A stretch of 64,000 nucleotides of DNA from positions 12,255,593 through 12,319,592 of the forward strand of contig OX457027.1 in assembly GCA_949752745.1 (NCBI GenBank), in the 5' to 3' direction. The translations under genes and the position numbers were made by a program. Position 1 is the stretch's first letter; every line of letters begins with the position of its first letter. Source of the DNA: Protula sp. h YS-2021. Taxonomy: Eukaryota > Annelida > Polychaeta > Sabellida > Serpulidae. Under the pieces are notes generated by a model. It was not told where the DNA came from. It was given only the letters and a program-made list of their open reading frames with translations, and did no database searches. Positions 26,744 to 41,700 of the stretch are shown one piece after another.

Positions 26744-29700
26744 CTGCAACAACACACAACATTGTCTCTACAGAAAAGTCAACATCAAACAACACACAAA
26801 GTGCACATGAGAACATTGAATAAATTCAATAATAAAATATGCATATAAACACTTATTATTGTAATAAAATATACGGAAACAGGGCAATACCCGCGGGAAC
26901 ATTACTTGTGCGGATTTTACCCGCGGGGACTTTACTAGCGGAGGAATTTACCCCCATACTGACTTTCCCCGCGCCTTAAGTCCTAGACTCAAAATATAGT
27001 TGTAAATGTACATTTTTCAACCTGTGCAGCGAATCTAAAGCGGCTTCATGATTAATGCCATAATGGCAGCTATGCATTAGCGCAAACAAATTCAATTTGA
27101 GAACTAACGATAGTTCGATTTCGTGTGGGTGACCCGCTTTATACGTGATTAGTAACAAATGTCTGGCTAGGGAAAAGCCATCTCTTGTTCCTAATGCAGG
27201 AATATCACGCTACAGCCGTCTACATCAAAGCCACTAATCCCATGTTTAGTTACAATCAGTTGCTATCTTTACGCTACAGGTCAGTTAGCACATCCATGAT
27301 TTATGTGCTGCTCACAAGGATGGGAAAAATCTCGAGTTCATTTAGAAAACAGAAGTATAAGGAGGCATATTGCGCAACGAAACAGCGTTACCAATTTTAT
27401 TTATGTTACGATAATTCTGATAATTATTATTATTTTTATTATTGCTATTATTAATATTTAAAATTTTATTTATATATTTATTTTTTGGAGAGGGGCGGAG
27501 TCAAAGTTTTGCTAAATAACAAACCTTCCTCGGCGACAAGTCTGCCCCGCACTAAATCGCTTTTATTGGCTACAATGATGACAGCTTCGGACGTGTGACC
27601 TTCCTTTCTGATGTCGTAAACAAAATCGTCTGCTTTTTGGAAGGAGCGCCGGTCAGTGATAGAGAAGACAACCAAGTAGGCGTCCACCTCGTAGTCCTTC
27701 CAGATGTTGTTCTGAAGCGTAGAAACGGGTGGTGTCACTTCCGTGTTTGCGGAATGGGACTGCATGATTGCGTGACTGCCGCTGTGGGAGCTACGGCTGA
27801 TTTAATCCGTCGGGTTGGAGGTGGGGGGAGGGGTGGGGCGGGGGGGGGGGCACTTGGTATCGTGTCTCTTACCATGCGTGTCCAATAAAAAAGAAAAAAG
27901 TGGAGAAAATGGGCAAGACGCGGTCTATGCGGAGTACAAATTTGGTAATTTTCATTCAGGACTCTTCAAAAAAAAAAGGGGGGGGGGGGGGGACGGGGAT
28001 CTTTTGGAACTGTACTCCCGTCTAACAAAAGGGGAACTCCAAATTGTGCCACAGTCAGTGTAAAGAATGCCTAGCTTTCGTTCCATGATTGCAATCATGT
28101 GTGTTCCATGATTACAATAATGTGTGTTTCAAGATTGGAATTATGCGTGTCCATCACTACAACCATGTGTGTTCCATGATTGCAATCATGTGAGTTTCAT
28201 GATTGCAATCATGTGGTTTCCATGATTGCAATAATGTGTGTTCCAAGATTGGAATCATGCGTGTCCATCACTACAACCATGTGTGTTCCATGACTGCAAT
28301 CATGTGTGTTCTATGATTGCAATTATGTGTGTTCCATGATTGCAATCTGTGTTCAATGATTACAATCATGCATGTTCCATGATTGCAATTATATATGTTC
28401 CTTGACTGCAATCATGTGCGTTCTATGATTGCAATCATGTATGTTCCATGATTGCAATTATATATGTTCCATGACTGCAATCATGTGCGTTCTAGCACAT
28501 GGCTGTATATAGCTACATAGGTTCAAAACTTTATTTATGGACGACGTCTTGGCGTTGTGTTTTTCTCGGACTTGACACTCTTAGGGACCGTTTGAAAAAG
28601 TCAAGGACACGCATGGTAAGGAATTTGTGCTTGGCTGGACCCATTCATTTAGCCAAAGATCGGTGGTGTTAAGTGTGAGCACATTTAAGTGTGAGCACAT
28701 TTGAGTGTGAGCACATTTAAGTGTGAGCACATTTGAGTGTGAGCACATTTAAGTGTAAGCACATTTAAGAGTGAGCACATTTTATTCGTCAACTGTTCCA
28801 GTTTTCTGTCCCAGTATTCACAAAAGTTAGCTGTGCAGTTAACTGTACTCCAAGAAGCGAAAATTGGTTTTTGATCGTTAACTAGTTTAAATTTTTTAAT
28901 TTATTTTCAGATGTTCTGGTTGCTAACGGAGCACTTACCAGAAATGGTTAAATGTACAGTTAACACTTCTGAATACGGCCACAGACAGCAAAGGAAAAGA
29001 ATAGTTAGACCAAGAAAAACAATTAAAAAGATTGTCCAGACCGGAAGACGATAGTTCTGTTATTTTTCCACAACAAAAAATTTACTCTGGTCGAAATTAT
29101 TATTTTTTCGGTGATCTGGCATTATCCGTACCGTGACTGCCGGTCAAAACACCACCGGTCATGTGACCACTGGACAAATCACCACCGGTCACGTGACTTC
29201 CGGTCAAAACACCATCGGTCACGTAACTGCCGGTCAAAACACCACCGCTCATGTGACTGCCGGTCAAAACACCACCGCTCATGTGAGTGCCGGTCAAAGC
29301 ACCACCGGCCATGTGACTGAAGGTCAAAACACCACCGGTCATATTACCACTGGACAAACCACCGGTCACGTGACCACTGGACAAAAGACCACAGGTCACA
29401 TAACCACTGGACAAAAAACCACTGTCATATAACTACTGGACAAAAAACCACTGGTCATATAACCACCAGCGAAATGAAAAAAGAAATCATTTGAACACCA
29501 GCTCATTTTTTTCTGATTTTTATCTATCCCTTCTGGGAGGTGGGGGCGGGATTTGATCCCTCGGGGGGGGGGGCAGGATTTGCAGCCAAATGTTTCACAT
29601 ATGTTAATTTATTTATACTTTTTTTGGGCGGTGCAGGTGGGGGATTTGCAGATCAAGAAGATAAATAGACAGTAGGAGAGTAATTAATAAGAATGCTGCA

Positions 29701-32700
29701 CACCTGAGTAAACGTTTAGCAACACGGGGCAGGCATTGGCATTCGGATGGATCTGGTGACAGCGTGGAGGCGTAGAGGGCACAGGGATGCGGATGGATCT
29801 GGTGACAGCGTGGAGGCGCAGAGGGCACAGGGATGCGGATGGATCTGGTGACAGCGTGGAGGCGTACAGGGCACAGGGATGCGGATGGATCTGGTGACAG
29901 CGTGGAGGCGTAGAGGGCACAGGGATGCGGATGGATCTGGTGACAGTGTGACGTAGAGGGCACAGGGATGCGGATGGATCTGGTGACAGCGTGGAGGCGT
30001 AGAGGGCACAGGGATGCGGATGGATCTGGTGACAGCGTGGAGGCGTAGAGGGCACAGGGATGCGGATGGATCTGGTGACAGCGTGGAGGCGTAGAGGGCA
30101 CAGGGATGCGGATGGATCTGGTGACAGCGTGGAGGCGCAGAGGGCACAGGGAAGCGGATGGATCTGGTCACAGCGTAGAGGCGTTGAGGGCACAGGGATG
30201 CGGATGGATCTGGTGACAGCGTAGAGGCGTTGAGGGCACAGGGATGCGGATGGATCTGGTGACAGCATGGAGGCGTAGAGGGCACAGGGATGCGGATGGA
30301 TCTGGTGACAGCGTGGAGGCGTAGAGGGCACAGGGATGCGGATGGATCTGGTGACAGTGTGACGTAGAGGACACAGGGATGCGGATGGATCTGGTGACAG
30401 CGTGGAGGCGTAAAGGGCACAGGGATGCGGATGGATCTGGTGACAGCGTGGAAGCGTAGAGGGCACAGGGATGCGGATGGATCTGGTGACAGCGTGGAGG
30501 CGTAGAGGGCACAGGGATGCGGATGGATCTGGTGACAGCGTGGAGGCGCAGAGGGCACAGGGAAGCGGATGGATCTGGTGACAGCGTAGAGGCGCAGAGG
30601 GCACAGGGATGCGGATGGATCTGGTGACAGCGTAGAGGCGTTGAGGGCACAGGGATGCGGATGGATCTGGTGACAGCATGGAGGCGTAGAGGGCACAGGG
30701 ATGCGGATGGATCTGGTGACAGCGTGGAGGCGTAGAGGCCACAGGGATGCAGATGGATCTGGTGACAGCGTGGAGGCCCAGAGGGCACAGGGATGCGGAT
30801 GGATCTGGTGACAGCGTGGAGGCGCAGAGGGCACAGGGATGCGGATGGATCTGGTGACAGCGTGGAGGCGTAGAGGGCACAGGGATGCGGATGGATTTGG
30901 TGACAGCTTGGAGGCCCAGAGGGCACAGGGATGCGGATGGATCTGGTGACAGCGTGGAGGCGTAGAGGGCACAGGGATGCGGATGGATCTGGTGACAGCG
31001 TGGAGGCGTAGAGGGCACAGGGATGCGGATGGATCTGGTGACAGCGTGGAGGCGTTGAGGGCACAGGGATGCGGATGGATCTGGTGACAGCGTGGAGGCG
31101 TAGAGGGCACAGGGATGCGGATGGATCTGGTGACAGCGTAGAGGCGTTGAGGGCACAGGGATGCGGATGGATCTGGTGACAGCGTGGAGGCGTAGAGGGC
31201 ACAGGGATGCGGATGGATCTGGTGACAGCTTGGAGGCCCAGAGGGCACAGGGATGCGGATGGATCTGGTGACAGCGTGGAGGCGTAGAGGGCACAGGGAT
31301 GCGGATGGATCTGGTGACAGCGTGGAGGCGTAGAGGGCACAGGGATGCGGATGGATTTGGTGACAGCGTGGAGGCGTAGAGGGCACAGTGAAGCGGATGG
31401 ATCTGGTGACAGCGTGGAGGCGTAGAGGGCACAGGGATGCGGATGGATCTGGTGACAGCGTGGAGGCGTAGAGGGCACAGGGATGCGGATGGATCTGGTG
31501 ACAGTGTGACGTAGAGGGCACAGGGATGCGGATGGATCTGGTGACAGCGCGGAGGCGTAGAGGGCACAGGGATGCGGATGGATCTGGTGACAGCATGGAG
31601 GCGTAGAGGGCACGGGGATGCGGATGGATCTGGTGACAGCATGGAGGCGTAGAGGGCACAGGGATGCGGATGGATCTGGTGACGGCGTGGAGGTGCAGAG
31701 GACACAGGGATGCGGATGGATCTGGTGACAGCGCGGAGGCGTAGAGGGCACAGGGATGCGGATGGATCTGGTGACAGTGTGACGTAGAGGGCACAGGGAT
31801 GCGGATGGATCTGGTGACAGCGCGGAGGCGTAGAGGGCACAGGGATGCGGATGGATCTGGTGACAGCGTGGAGGCGTAGAGGGCACGGGGATGCGGATGG
31901 ATCTGGTGACAGCGTGGAGGCGTAGAGGGCACAGGGATGCGGATTGATCTGATGACAGCGTAGAGGCGTTGAGGGCACAGGGATGCGGATGGATCTGGTG
32001 ACAGCGTGGAGGCGTAGAGGGCACAGGGATGCGGATGGATCTGGTAACAGTGTGGAGGCCCAGAGGGCACAGGGATGCGGATGGATCTGGTGACAGCGTG
32101 GAGGCCCAGAGGGCACAGGGATGCGGATGGATCTGGTGACAGCGTGGAGGCGTAGAGGGCACGGGGATGCGGATGGATCTGGTGACAGCGTGGAGGGCAC
32201 AGGGATGCGGATGGATCTGGTGACAGCGTGCGCGGCATATCTATAGCACTGATACGGCACAAATGATTAAAATACCGTTCACCGCAAAGAAAAAAAATTG
32301 CCACTTTCACATGTACGGAGCAGGTTTTAGAGATGGCGTGGTGGCGTTCCATTGCTGAGATGCTATAGAACAAACAGTACATGGGAAACATGAATCAGTC
32401 CCGGCGTATCGTGTTGCCAAACTGAATGGATGTAATGTATATAAATGATAAGGATTTGTGCATGGATTACGCCGAAGGACTTAAGGCTTGGATGAATTCT
32501 TGAGGAATAGACCACATTCAGACAGTAATTCAGGAAAATTATGTGCTGGACTTGCATTTCTAGAAACACATCATAAATGGCACGGAATATTGAGCGGATA
32601 AGTGTAAGATTTATTTGTTTTATACCAGCAGTGCTGCTACGTAGAAATTGGTCGCTGTTGACAATAAAGTGAAGTGGTGGTCAAATGGTCGGCTTTTCAT

Positions 32701-35700
32701 TTCGCTGGTGGTCATATGACCGGTGGTCATTTGTCTGGTGCTCATATGACCAATGATCATGTGACTGGTGGTCATTTGTCTTGTGTTCATATCATTGTCA
32801 TCAGCATCATTTTATCGAGTTTTGTACAGCGTTTTTTTATCTGTTTTCTAGAAACGCTCCATAATATGGCCAGTGATTATGTGACCGGTGGCCATATGAC
32901 TGCTGATCATGTGACCGGTGGTCATATGACCGGCGGCCATTTGCCCTACACCCCATATTGTTTTAGTAGAACATCCTACGAATTAAAATGTTTGTATTTT
33001 AAACTGAATTATTTTATGTAAGATATTATAGATTTCTACATATTTCTGTATATTTGGAATATCTCTATATCCTTCTATATATTTTTTATATCTTTCTACA
33101 TATGTCCACATATTTCTATATGTTTGATAACCAAATGAGTGTAGCATCAGCGACAACATACGTACTCCCGTATAGGGCAGATCTATGAATTCCATGACAT
33201 ATTCCTCCCCGTCCAGTAGCACGGGCACACAACACTCCACGCCGTCATCTGCAAACAAACAAAAAAATACCGCGTTATTTATCCAATCAAAACGGATTGT
33301 TAGTTTGTATAACTCGTGAATCGATCATCCGTGTCTTTTCTCGCCCGTCATTTCATAGAATTGAATGTTCCTGAATTTGAGCAGTGGGAGCTCGATTTCT
33401 TACAGAAGTCCTTGGTTGGCCAGCGCTCCGCCTCGTGGGGTATGCCCAGCCGTGGACTCCCGATGAGTCACGGAGAATCCACAGTAAAACAGTGGCATCC
33501 AGTAAAAAAGAGAAAGTCTGTAAAAATAGAGACACAAACAGTCCGAAAAACACACACAGTCTGAAAAGCACACACAGTCGGAGCAACACACACAGTCGGA
33601 ACAACACACACAGTCGGAACAACACACACAGCCGGAAAAACACACACAGTCAGAACAACACACACACTCCGAAAAACACAAACAGTCGGAATAACACACA
33701 CAGCCGAAAAAACACACACAGTCTGAAAAACTCACACAGTCGGAAAAACACACAGTCGGTACAACAGTGACCGTCAGTGAATTCCCAACAAACGTTCACT
33801 TTGTTTTTAATGTACAGCAGTCACAAGATGTTATTGTGACCCTACTAAATGTGTGAACATAATGTGCATTCATTGTAAAACTATGTTAAAATTATAAAGA
33901 AATATAAAATTTAATTTGATATATAAAAAGTTATTTAATAGCCACTGTCTAATTTTATTATGAACAGAGGGCGGACGTCACAGAATTCCAAGAGCGAGGA
34001 TCATACTGTATATTAACTACTTTCACAAAAATAAGGTTTATATGCATGGCAGCTGTTTTGATAACAGTTTAATGGTACCACGTTACTGCAGGTCATTCGT
34101 TGACAATTTGTGATTGTTTGCATTTGTACAATGATGCTAGCAAAACCGTGGGATATCCCCAGTGGTTTTGCGGTTTGTGCTCTGATAGTTTTAAACAGTA
34201 TAACATTCTTATTCTAGAACCAGTTCCCGCCTTTAGTTTCTTTTTCTGTCAAATGTGTTCAAAAACGAAAGTGTTGTTTGACACTAACCCAACTACGCCC
34301 TCACCCAGATAGCAGTCCCACATGGGGACTATGCATAATATATGTGGGTATTCCCACGTACCCACGCATAAATAATGAGTATTTTGTTGGGGAATTCCCA
34401 CCTAGTTACGTGGGATTTAGGAGAATTTGAGACTCTTTCCGATGTGTAATATGCACGTGTGAACCCATGCATTTTATACGCATATATTTCCATGCATTTT
34501 ATATGTGGGAATTCCCACGCATATTAAGCATGGATTTTTAAAGGGACGAACCACCCTGGACATACACGATAACTCCATCAAATACACAGACATGTACCTT
34601 TATAACTATAGTTCATTTATAAAGTACTCCTTAAAGGAATTTTAAGCATAAAATTTTTAGTGAAATTGGTATTTCCATGTCTAACTTTCTATTATACTTA
34701 GAAAAAGGGCAGCCCTCCACCAAAATATGCAGAATGTAGCAAAATTTAAATATATTATCGCTCAATGGCGGTTGTTTCCGGTCTGCGATAATAAGCCCAC
34801 ATTGCAAGACTGCGCATAATATACGTGTATTTTACATGGGAATGCCCATATGGGAAATCCCACGTAAAATATACGTGTAATATACAAATGACTTCTAATG
34901 AAATTTTACGTGGGAATTCAAAAGTATAATATACATATAATGTGCGATAATTACCCATGCATTTTAGAAGTTGGCAATTCTACGTATATTATACAGTGGC
35001 ATTACGCGGGAAAAACCATGCAATTTACGCGTGTATCTACCCGTGCATTTTATACGTGGGAAAGCTTATGTATATTATATGTAGAGTTTACACGGAAATC
35101 ACACCGTGGGAATGTCCACGTATATTACACATGTTTTCTATGTTTCCCTGCCAACGTCCCACATTCCCACGTAAATCCCACCTAAAAACAACGCGCTTTA
35201 TACGTGGGACGAAAAATTATGCTAACTGGGCATTTATATCATAATGAGGCATTAATGTGCCCATTCAAAATGATGAAACTGGTGGTTAAATCTTTGATAA
35301 ATAATACATTGATACAGCCTCTCCACGTGAGGTCGTTAAATAATACCATCTGTGACCCCATTTAAAGGTTTGATCTGTAAAAAAGCACTGCACTTAAACA
35401 CCGATCTTTTAATAATTCCTCCGGATCTGGTCACTTGCTGTTTATCGCCATCACTCTGATAATTAACTGCCTGCCATCATCCGTTGTTGTCCGACAGCCA
35501 ACCTCTACGGCGATTCGGTCAGTTGCCGTTGCTGTCCGACAGGCAACCTCTACGGTAATCGGTCTATTGCCGTTGTTGTCCAACAGCCAACCTCTACGGA
35601 GATTCGGCCTGTGGTGTAAAACGCCTTTTCACTCCGCAAAATAGTACTCATAAAGGAGAAGAATCACTTTTTAAAAACAAACCACTAAAATACAGATTTT

Positions 35701-38700
35701 AGTGACTTGCACATTCAGATGCACCTTTTTCACCAATGTGTGAGAATACTCACCACTGAGGGATGCACAGTGCGGCTAATTGGATAGAAATATCCGTCTG
35801 CTCTGTGTTTATACATAACAAATAGATCTCCTCATAGGTCAGCTGTTTTTTAACAACGGTCATCATGAACTTGTGCGGTTTAAAAACGCAGATGGGATCA
35901 TTTTAAGGATGTTTGTAAAATTAGTCAACAGCAGGCATGTCCGGCATCACTGAATGCTTCGCTAATTTATATTGTTTATTGTTTCTGTCAAGCGGTTCTC
36001 TTATAATAAATACTGTGTTGACACGTATTTCCGCAGTTGCTTTTGTATAACGTTTTAACAGTTAACCTGATTGTTGGATTCAGTTTTAATTGTTTTTTCT
36101 TTTATCTGATGGTTTGAAAAATGTGCCATTTGAATGAATGTAAAAACAACTCTCGGTGTGTCTTAGCTTGTACTTTTTCCTTTCCTGTTTTTATTCAAAT
36201 GTGCCCGGCCTTCGCTGTTCATGATTCGCATTATATAATAGCCTATGTATATATTAGCTTATGTCACAATGCTGGGCAAACATTTGAACTTGCGGTAAAC
36301 TCACGCCAGCTTAAGTTTATTCCCCCACTGTGTGCTATCTCTGCCTGGATCATCCAGTTTATTTCCAGGCGCCGAAACCAAGGGATGTTCGGTGGTTCTA
36401 TTTCTAAACTAAGCGGTGTTTTCGGGTAATGTAAACATGTACCCAGTAGTATGTCATATGTGTACATTTGTGTTGAATAGACTTGTGTCTATTAGAATGA
36501 ATGAATTGATATGTATTGTTCACTGTTTTCAGATAATCGCTTCGCTTTCGCTTCTCTATGTTTCACTCGCGTCAAGTTTGTTAAACCACGCTTTGATCCC
36601 TAAGCTTTTAGTGAAGCCGTACTTAAGCGCATATTCGCGCATTTTCGACCCGAGTTTTACCCGCAACATTTCCGTAGTCCGAAAGGCTGTGTTTGGTTAC
36701 CAAAACAAGTGTGACATAAGAAAACCAATTTCATTGATGTTGTCGCATAAAAAATGTTTCTATCTTAATTCTGTTTTAATGATAATTATTATTTGGTTGT
36801 GTTTAAATGCTTGTTTTTGGTGGTGAAGGAACAAAATATCGCTTCTAATCAAAGGAGATAAAAACGTTATAAAACTTTATTTACCACCTAGACGCAATGC
36901 ACACGAAAAAAGAAGTAAGACTCTAAGACTGAACTTAACTATGTGTGAGTTCGTGAAAGATCGTAAGATTGACTTAAATAAACATTAATAACCAATTAAC
37001 AAATATACCAAGACATGACACATGTTAAATGAGAACACCTAATTAAGTTTAATCTTTAATTTTCACTATAAGCTTATCTTTTCAAATTAACAGATTGTGA
37101 TCTTAAAGGCTCAACGAGGACTATAAAAGCAGCCCTTAGCTCCTCCCATTTTCATTATGATTCTGGAGGTCAACGAGGCAACATCAGTTCCTCGTGTACT
37201 TATTTAGCGTTTTTACTCAACATAGTGACAGATTTTGTTAAAATAAAATGGTCGATGAATTAAATATTACTTTCTAACCATAATAAACGCATTTTTTTAC
37301 CGTTTCAAAAGAGTTAACATCAAAATTTAACTTTAAATTACGTCGAATTTTAAAAACGGCCCCACCTCCCTTTAAATTTCACGTGTTTGTTGCTTGATTG
37401 ACGTTGTAAAAACATTGACCCATTGAAGCTCATTTCACACATTTTTCCTTTCAACTCCTTTGTCTAAGCTGGACTCACAGTGTGGATACAAATTTGCTGC
37501 ATAAATTAACTGTTATCTTCAGTTGGTCTTTTCGCACAAAGACGTTTATCTTAAGGCTGTAAAATCTATATAAATTTGATTGATGGTTTTCTCCAAGAAA
37601 GTCAGAAAAGGGGCGGACTCGGTGCCATGGCTAAAAGCAGCGTTTTTAGTTGAACCTTTAATTAAAACGTTATGGATTTAGAACTGAGGAATTAATGAAT
37701 TTCTGGACCTTCCATGGATAAACGGATTGATCAAAGAAACCAAGAAATCTACACATTTCCTAATTCCATGAATAGTGGACGCAAGACAATCCGGATTTCA
37801 CAATAACAGAGAAAGAATACATAGAAATACATACATTATTACTCAGGTTTGGGATTTAAGTACAAGCACATTAATACGTCTAGAAATTGAGCTTTAATTG
37901 AAACTTTCCCATGAGTAGGCGAATTCTTCTCTAAATTCAATCAAAATACCAGTCTTTTGTTACTACATAATATTCAACTTCATTATAATAAAAAGATTTA
38001 TTCGGCAATTTTTGTCCAGCTTTAGCAATGACCTATTATGTCTCTGTTCGTGTTCAAAAATGGTAAAAATATACCTTATCTTTTTAATGCGGTTCTGAAG
38101 TCTATTAAAGCGCTTTCTCAAGGAAGCTCTGCGGAATGTACTTCTCTAATCCTTTCTTAATACGGTCCTATAGTTTATTATAACGTTTGCAAAAAACAAT
38201 TTTGTATGATATACTGCTCACATCTTTTTAATACGGTCATGAAGTCTATTACGACGCTTGCTCAGAGAAACTCTAGAGTATTTAATTCTCATTTATTTAG
38301 AATTGCTGCTGTTATGTTCACAAAAATATTTGACCAAATCAAAGTTCAGAAATGACAAGACAAAAATGTTTGACCGAATCAAAGTTCAGAAATGAGCGGG
38401 TAGTGATTTAATGTTATTTATCTTTATGTACCGTCGTTTTCCGTGTAATTTTTTTAATCAAGTCTGTGGGAGTTTTGTTTGGGAGTTTTCATTTTTCTGT
38501 TTCTCCGAGACATATTTTTGCTTTGTTTTTAATGTACAATAGTCACAAATATTTCGAACCCATTTTTTTGGCAATTTTCGTAAGGTTTTCATTCTTCTGT
38601 TCCCTCACAGACATGGGTTCGTTTTGTTCTTAATGTACGACAGACGCAAGATTGTGATATGTAACTTTATTAAACTATGCAAACATCACACGTATTCATT

Positions 38701-41700
38701 TGGAAAATTGGAAAGAAAAGTTAAATATAATTTGAGATATATACCAATATTTCAAAGCCACCTGCTGATTGATTGTGAACAGAGGACGGATGACTGAAAT
38801 CATAAAGCATCTTTCGCTCGTCTATAATCTATAATCTATAATCATGCATTGCATAGCTATAAATTTTGATTGGATAAGGATGCTTGAAAGGGAAAATCTC
38901 GCCATGTGAGTTCAAAGCCATATAGAAACGTTATTATTATGTCCTGTGTAATAAACAACAGAGAAATCTATCATAAACCTATCGTGATTGTTTACTGCCA
39001 GTATAAATGCATGTTGGCACTCAGACCAATTGAAGTTAAGGAGTTCAGCGCAAAACAAAACCAAGTGACTAACATTAACTGTAGATATAACCCTACTTAC
39101 AGTGTTTTCTTTTACATCAAAGGATTATTACTGCTTTAAAACGTTTGCTTGGAAATCTTTGGGTTATGAGGCTGTTGTGTAATTCACAAAATATAATTAA
39201 ATACATGTAAATAAAACCCGTTCATAGAAATCCAAGCAGCCCTTATAGTTAAACAAAAGGTAGCACATCAACTTGAGGAGATAGCACTCTAGAATATACC
39301 TGGAGGGAATGCGATTTGTCAGAACTCATGGTAAAACTTAAAGGAGCATTGACAGAAGAATCCGATCGGTCACGACTCGTGATAACACCTAAAAAACATT
39401 TGGGTAGGAACTTTACCACTCTGAACTTGTAGTAATGCTTAAAGAAACATTGACAGAGTAATTTGAGTAACATGACACTCCCTTTAATTATGAGGGAAAC
39501 GTTGAAAGGGAAACTTGATCATTGAAAACTTATGATAATTATTTAGAGTTTCTTTACCTTTACATAAATATGATACTAAGAGAGTCACTCACTTCATTTT
39601 TTACCAACGGCATTTATTAATTTATTTCATGGTTTGCTCTAAGCGTCAAAATATGAATTTGACTAGAAAACGGGATAAAAGAGGAAAAGCGGCAAAAAAT
39701 TTATTTCTAAATATATCACTGCTTTGATTGTTGCTGAGTCGCTCCACGAAGTGAAATAAAATGTATGACAGTGCTGATGGAGAAGTTGTTTCTTGCTTTA
39801 TATATTATTCATTAACAAATGTTTTGGCTATATGCTGCATACTTAAAAACCATGCTGTGTTTCTTTTCAGGTAGGCTTTGGAGAACAAACAGAAACGTTG
39901 ATGGAAAATGTGTAATGCCATTAACGATATCCCACAGTAAACAAAAAAAGCTATTTATTTATTAAGTGCTCTTACTTTGTTAATAGGCTGGAAAAAATAA
40001 GAAGAGAGTTCTCTCTGTTATAGAAGCTACTTCTAAGCCCATCCCTAAAACATTAGCCCCAAATTTGGCCGCCGAGGCTTTTAGAACTAGAGGCTAAGTC
40101 ACGCCCTTTGATTGCAAGTCAACAGAAGACAGCCTAGACAATGCAACAACCCACTCGCCTCAGAGAGGAAAAGACCGTGTACCTAACAACTCTGTAGAAA
40201 CAAAAAAAGCCTGCTCACATGATCAATCACTCTGTCCTGGCTTTAAAATAGATTCTTCTGGCTTCAGCGACAACTTGAGGCAAATCTTGAACGCTGCAAA
40301 TAGATACTGCTTCTTTCCTTGCTTTTCCCCTGAAGTATCCATGCCATTTTTTCTTATTATCGTAGAGTAATTGTGCAATTTTGACCCTCACTTATAGTTT
40401 ATGTGTTTTGTTGTTATAAAAGCTCATTAGAAATAAGGATGGATTAATTGTCTCATTAAAACACGCCCGGTTGTACCTTTTTGTAGGCGGGTCTAGTTTT
40501 GCCTGGAGTGACTCTTAATGAGAGCGTGAGTCGTGTTTTATTGTTCGGTCTATAGCCAGTTCATTAGCTGCTTTCGTCAATCGCGAAGGAATGTCTGACC
40601 AAAAATAGCTATGTTAGCGTGCCTGCCTTTGTCAACAAAACAAGTTACTCGACTACACTTTATCTATTTCAATCAGTGGCACGGAAGAATAATCTGCTTC
40701 CTAATCACCATCATTTATGGTACGTCACGGCAGGGAGTTAGTTGATTGCCCTCATGAAACCAAACAGTCCTAAAGAAGCTGAACTGCGACGAACTCTGAC
40801 CATTGACAACTGACGAGGGCCCTGGACATTGACAACTGACACGGACCCTGGCCATTGACAACTGACACGGACCCTGGCCATTGACAACTGACACGGATCC
40901 TGGACACTGGCAACTGACACGGACCCTGGCCATTGACAACTGACACGGACCCTGGCCATTGACAACTGACACGGATCCTGGCCACTGGCAAATGACACGG
41001 ACCCTGGCCATTGACAACTCTCACAGACTCTAACCATTGACAACTGTCACAGACCCTGGTCATTGACAACTGTCATGGGCCCTTACCATTGACAACTGTC
41101 ACGAACCCTCACCACTGACAACTGTCACAGATCGTAACCATTGACAAATTAACAGACCCTGGTCATTGACAACTGTCACGGACCCTGGTAAATGACAACT
41201 GTCACGAGCCCTGACTATTGAGAAATGTCACTGACCCTAATCATTGACAACTGTCACGGGCCCTAACCATTGACAACTGACACGGACCCTGACCATTAAC
41301 CACTGTCACAAACCCTGACTATTGATAGTCGTAAAATCTTTATAATTACGGATGTGTAATCAATCCTAATGCATGGTCTAATAACAAAGAAGGGTTACTT
41401 TCACGGACCCTGGCCATTGATACCCATAAAATTTTATAATTATGGATGTGTACTAAATATTAATGCGTGGTTCAATAAAGCATGGAGGTATCCCCAAATT
41501 TCACAGAATGGGTGCGTTCTCTCTGATGCTTCCTCTTCGTGAGCGTGTCAAGGAACTTTTGTGACACCGTTGGATGTAAGAGCAGCAAATTGGCCGTGAT
41601 ATTCCTTACTTTATCCATTCGATCCTCATTAACTTTGCTTTATTTTATTTTTATCCTCATTTACTTTGTTTTTGAAATTTAATTTTAATTTTTTTATTAT

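Noticed and set aside
29684..32391. Three overlapping minus-strand frames of 664, 858 and 891 codons
   Set aside because: They lie almost entirely in the 46-bp satellite, and all three readings of the unit are open. There is no start context, no domain and no non-repetitive part, and the locus is inside an RGK intron.
33316..33564. Frame next to RGK exon 2 starting RHFIELNVPEFEQWELDF
   Set aside because: It lies on the strand opposite the gene, just inside intron 1, and runs into the 18-bp minisatellite. No domain or splice logic supports it.
36416..36826. 136-codon frame with hydrophobic segments
   Set aside because: It has no recognisable family, AT-driven Leu/Ile/Phe composition and a position inside RGK intron 1. 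It is not distinguishable from chance.
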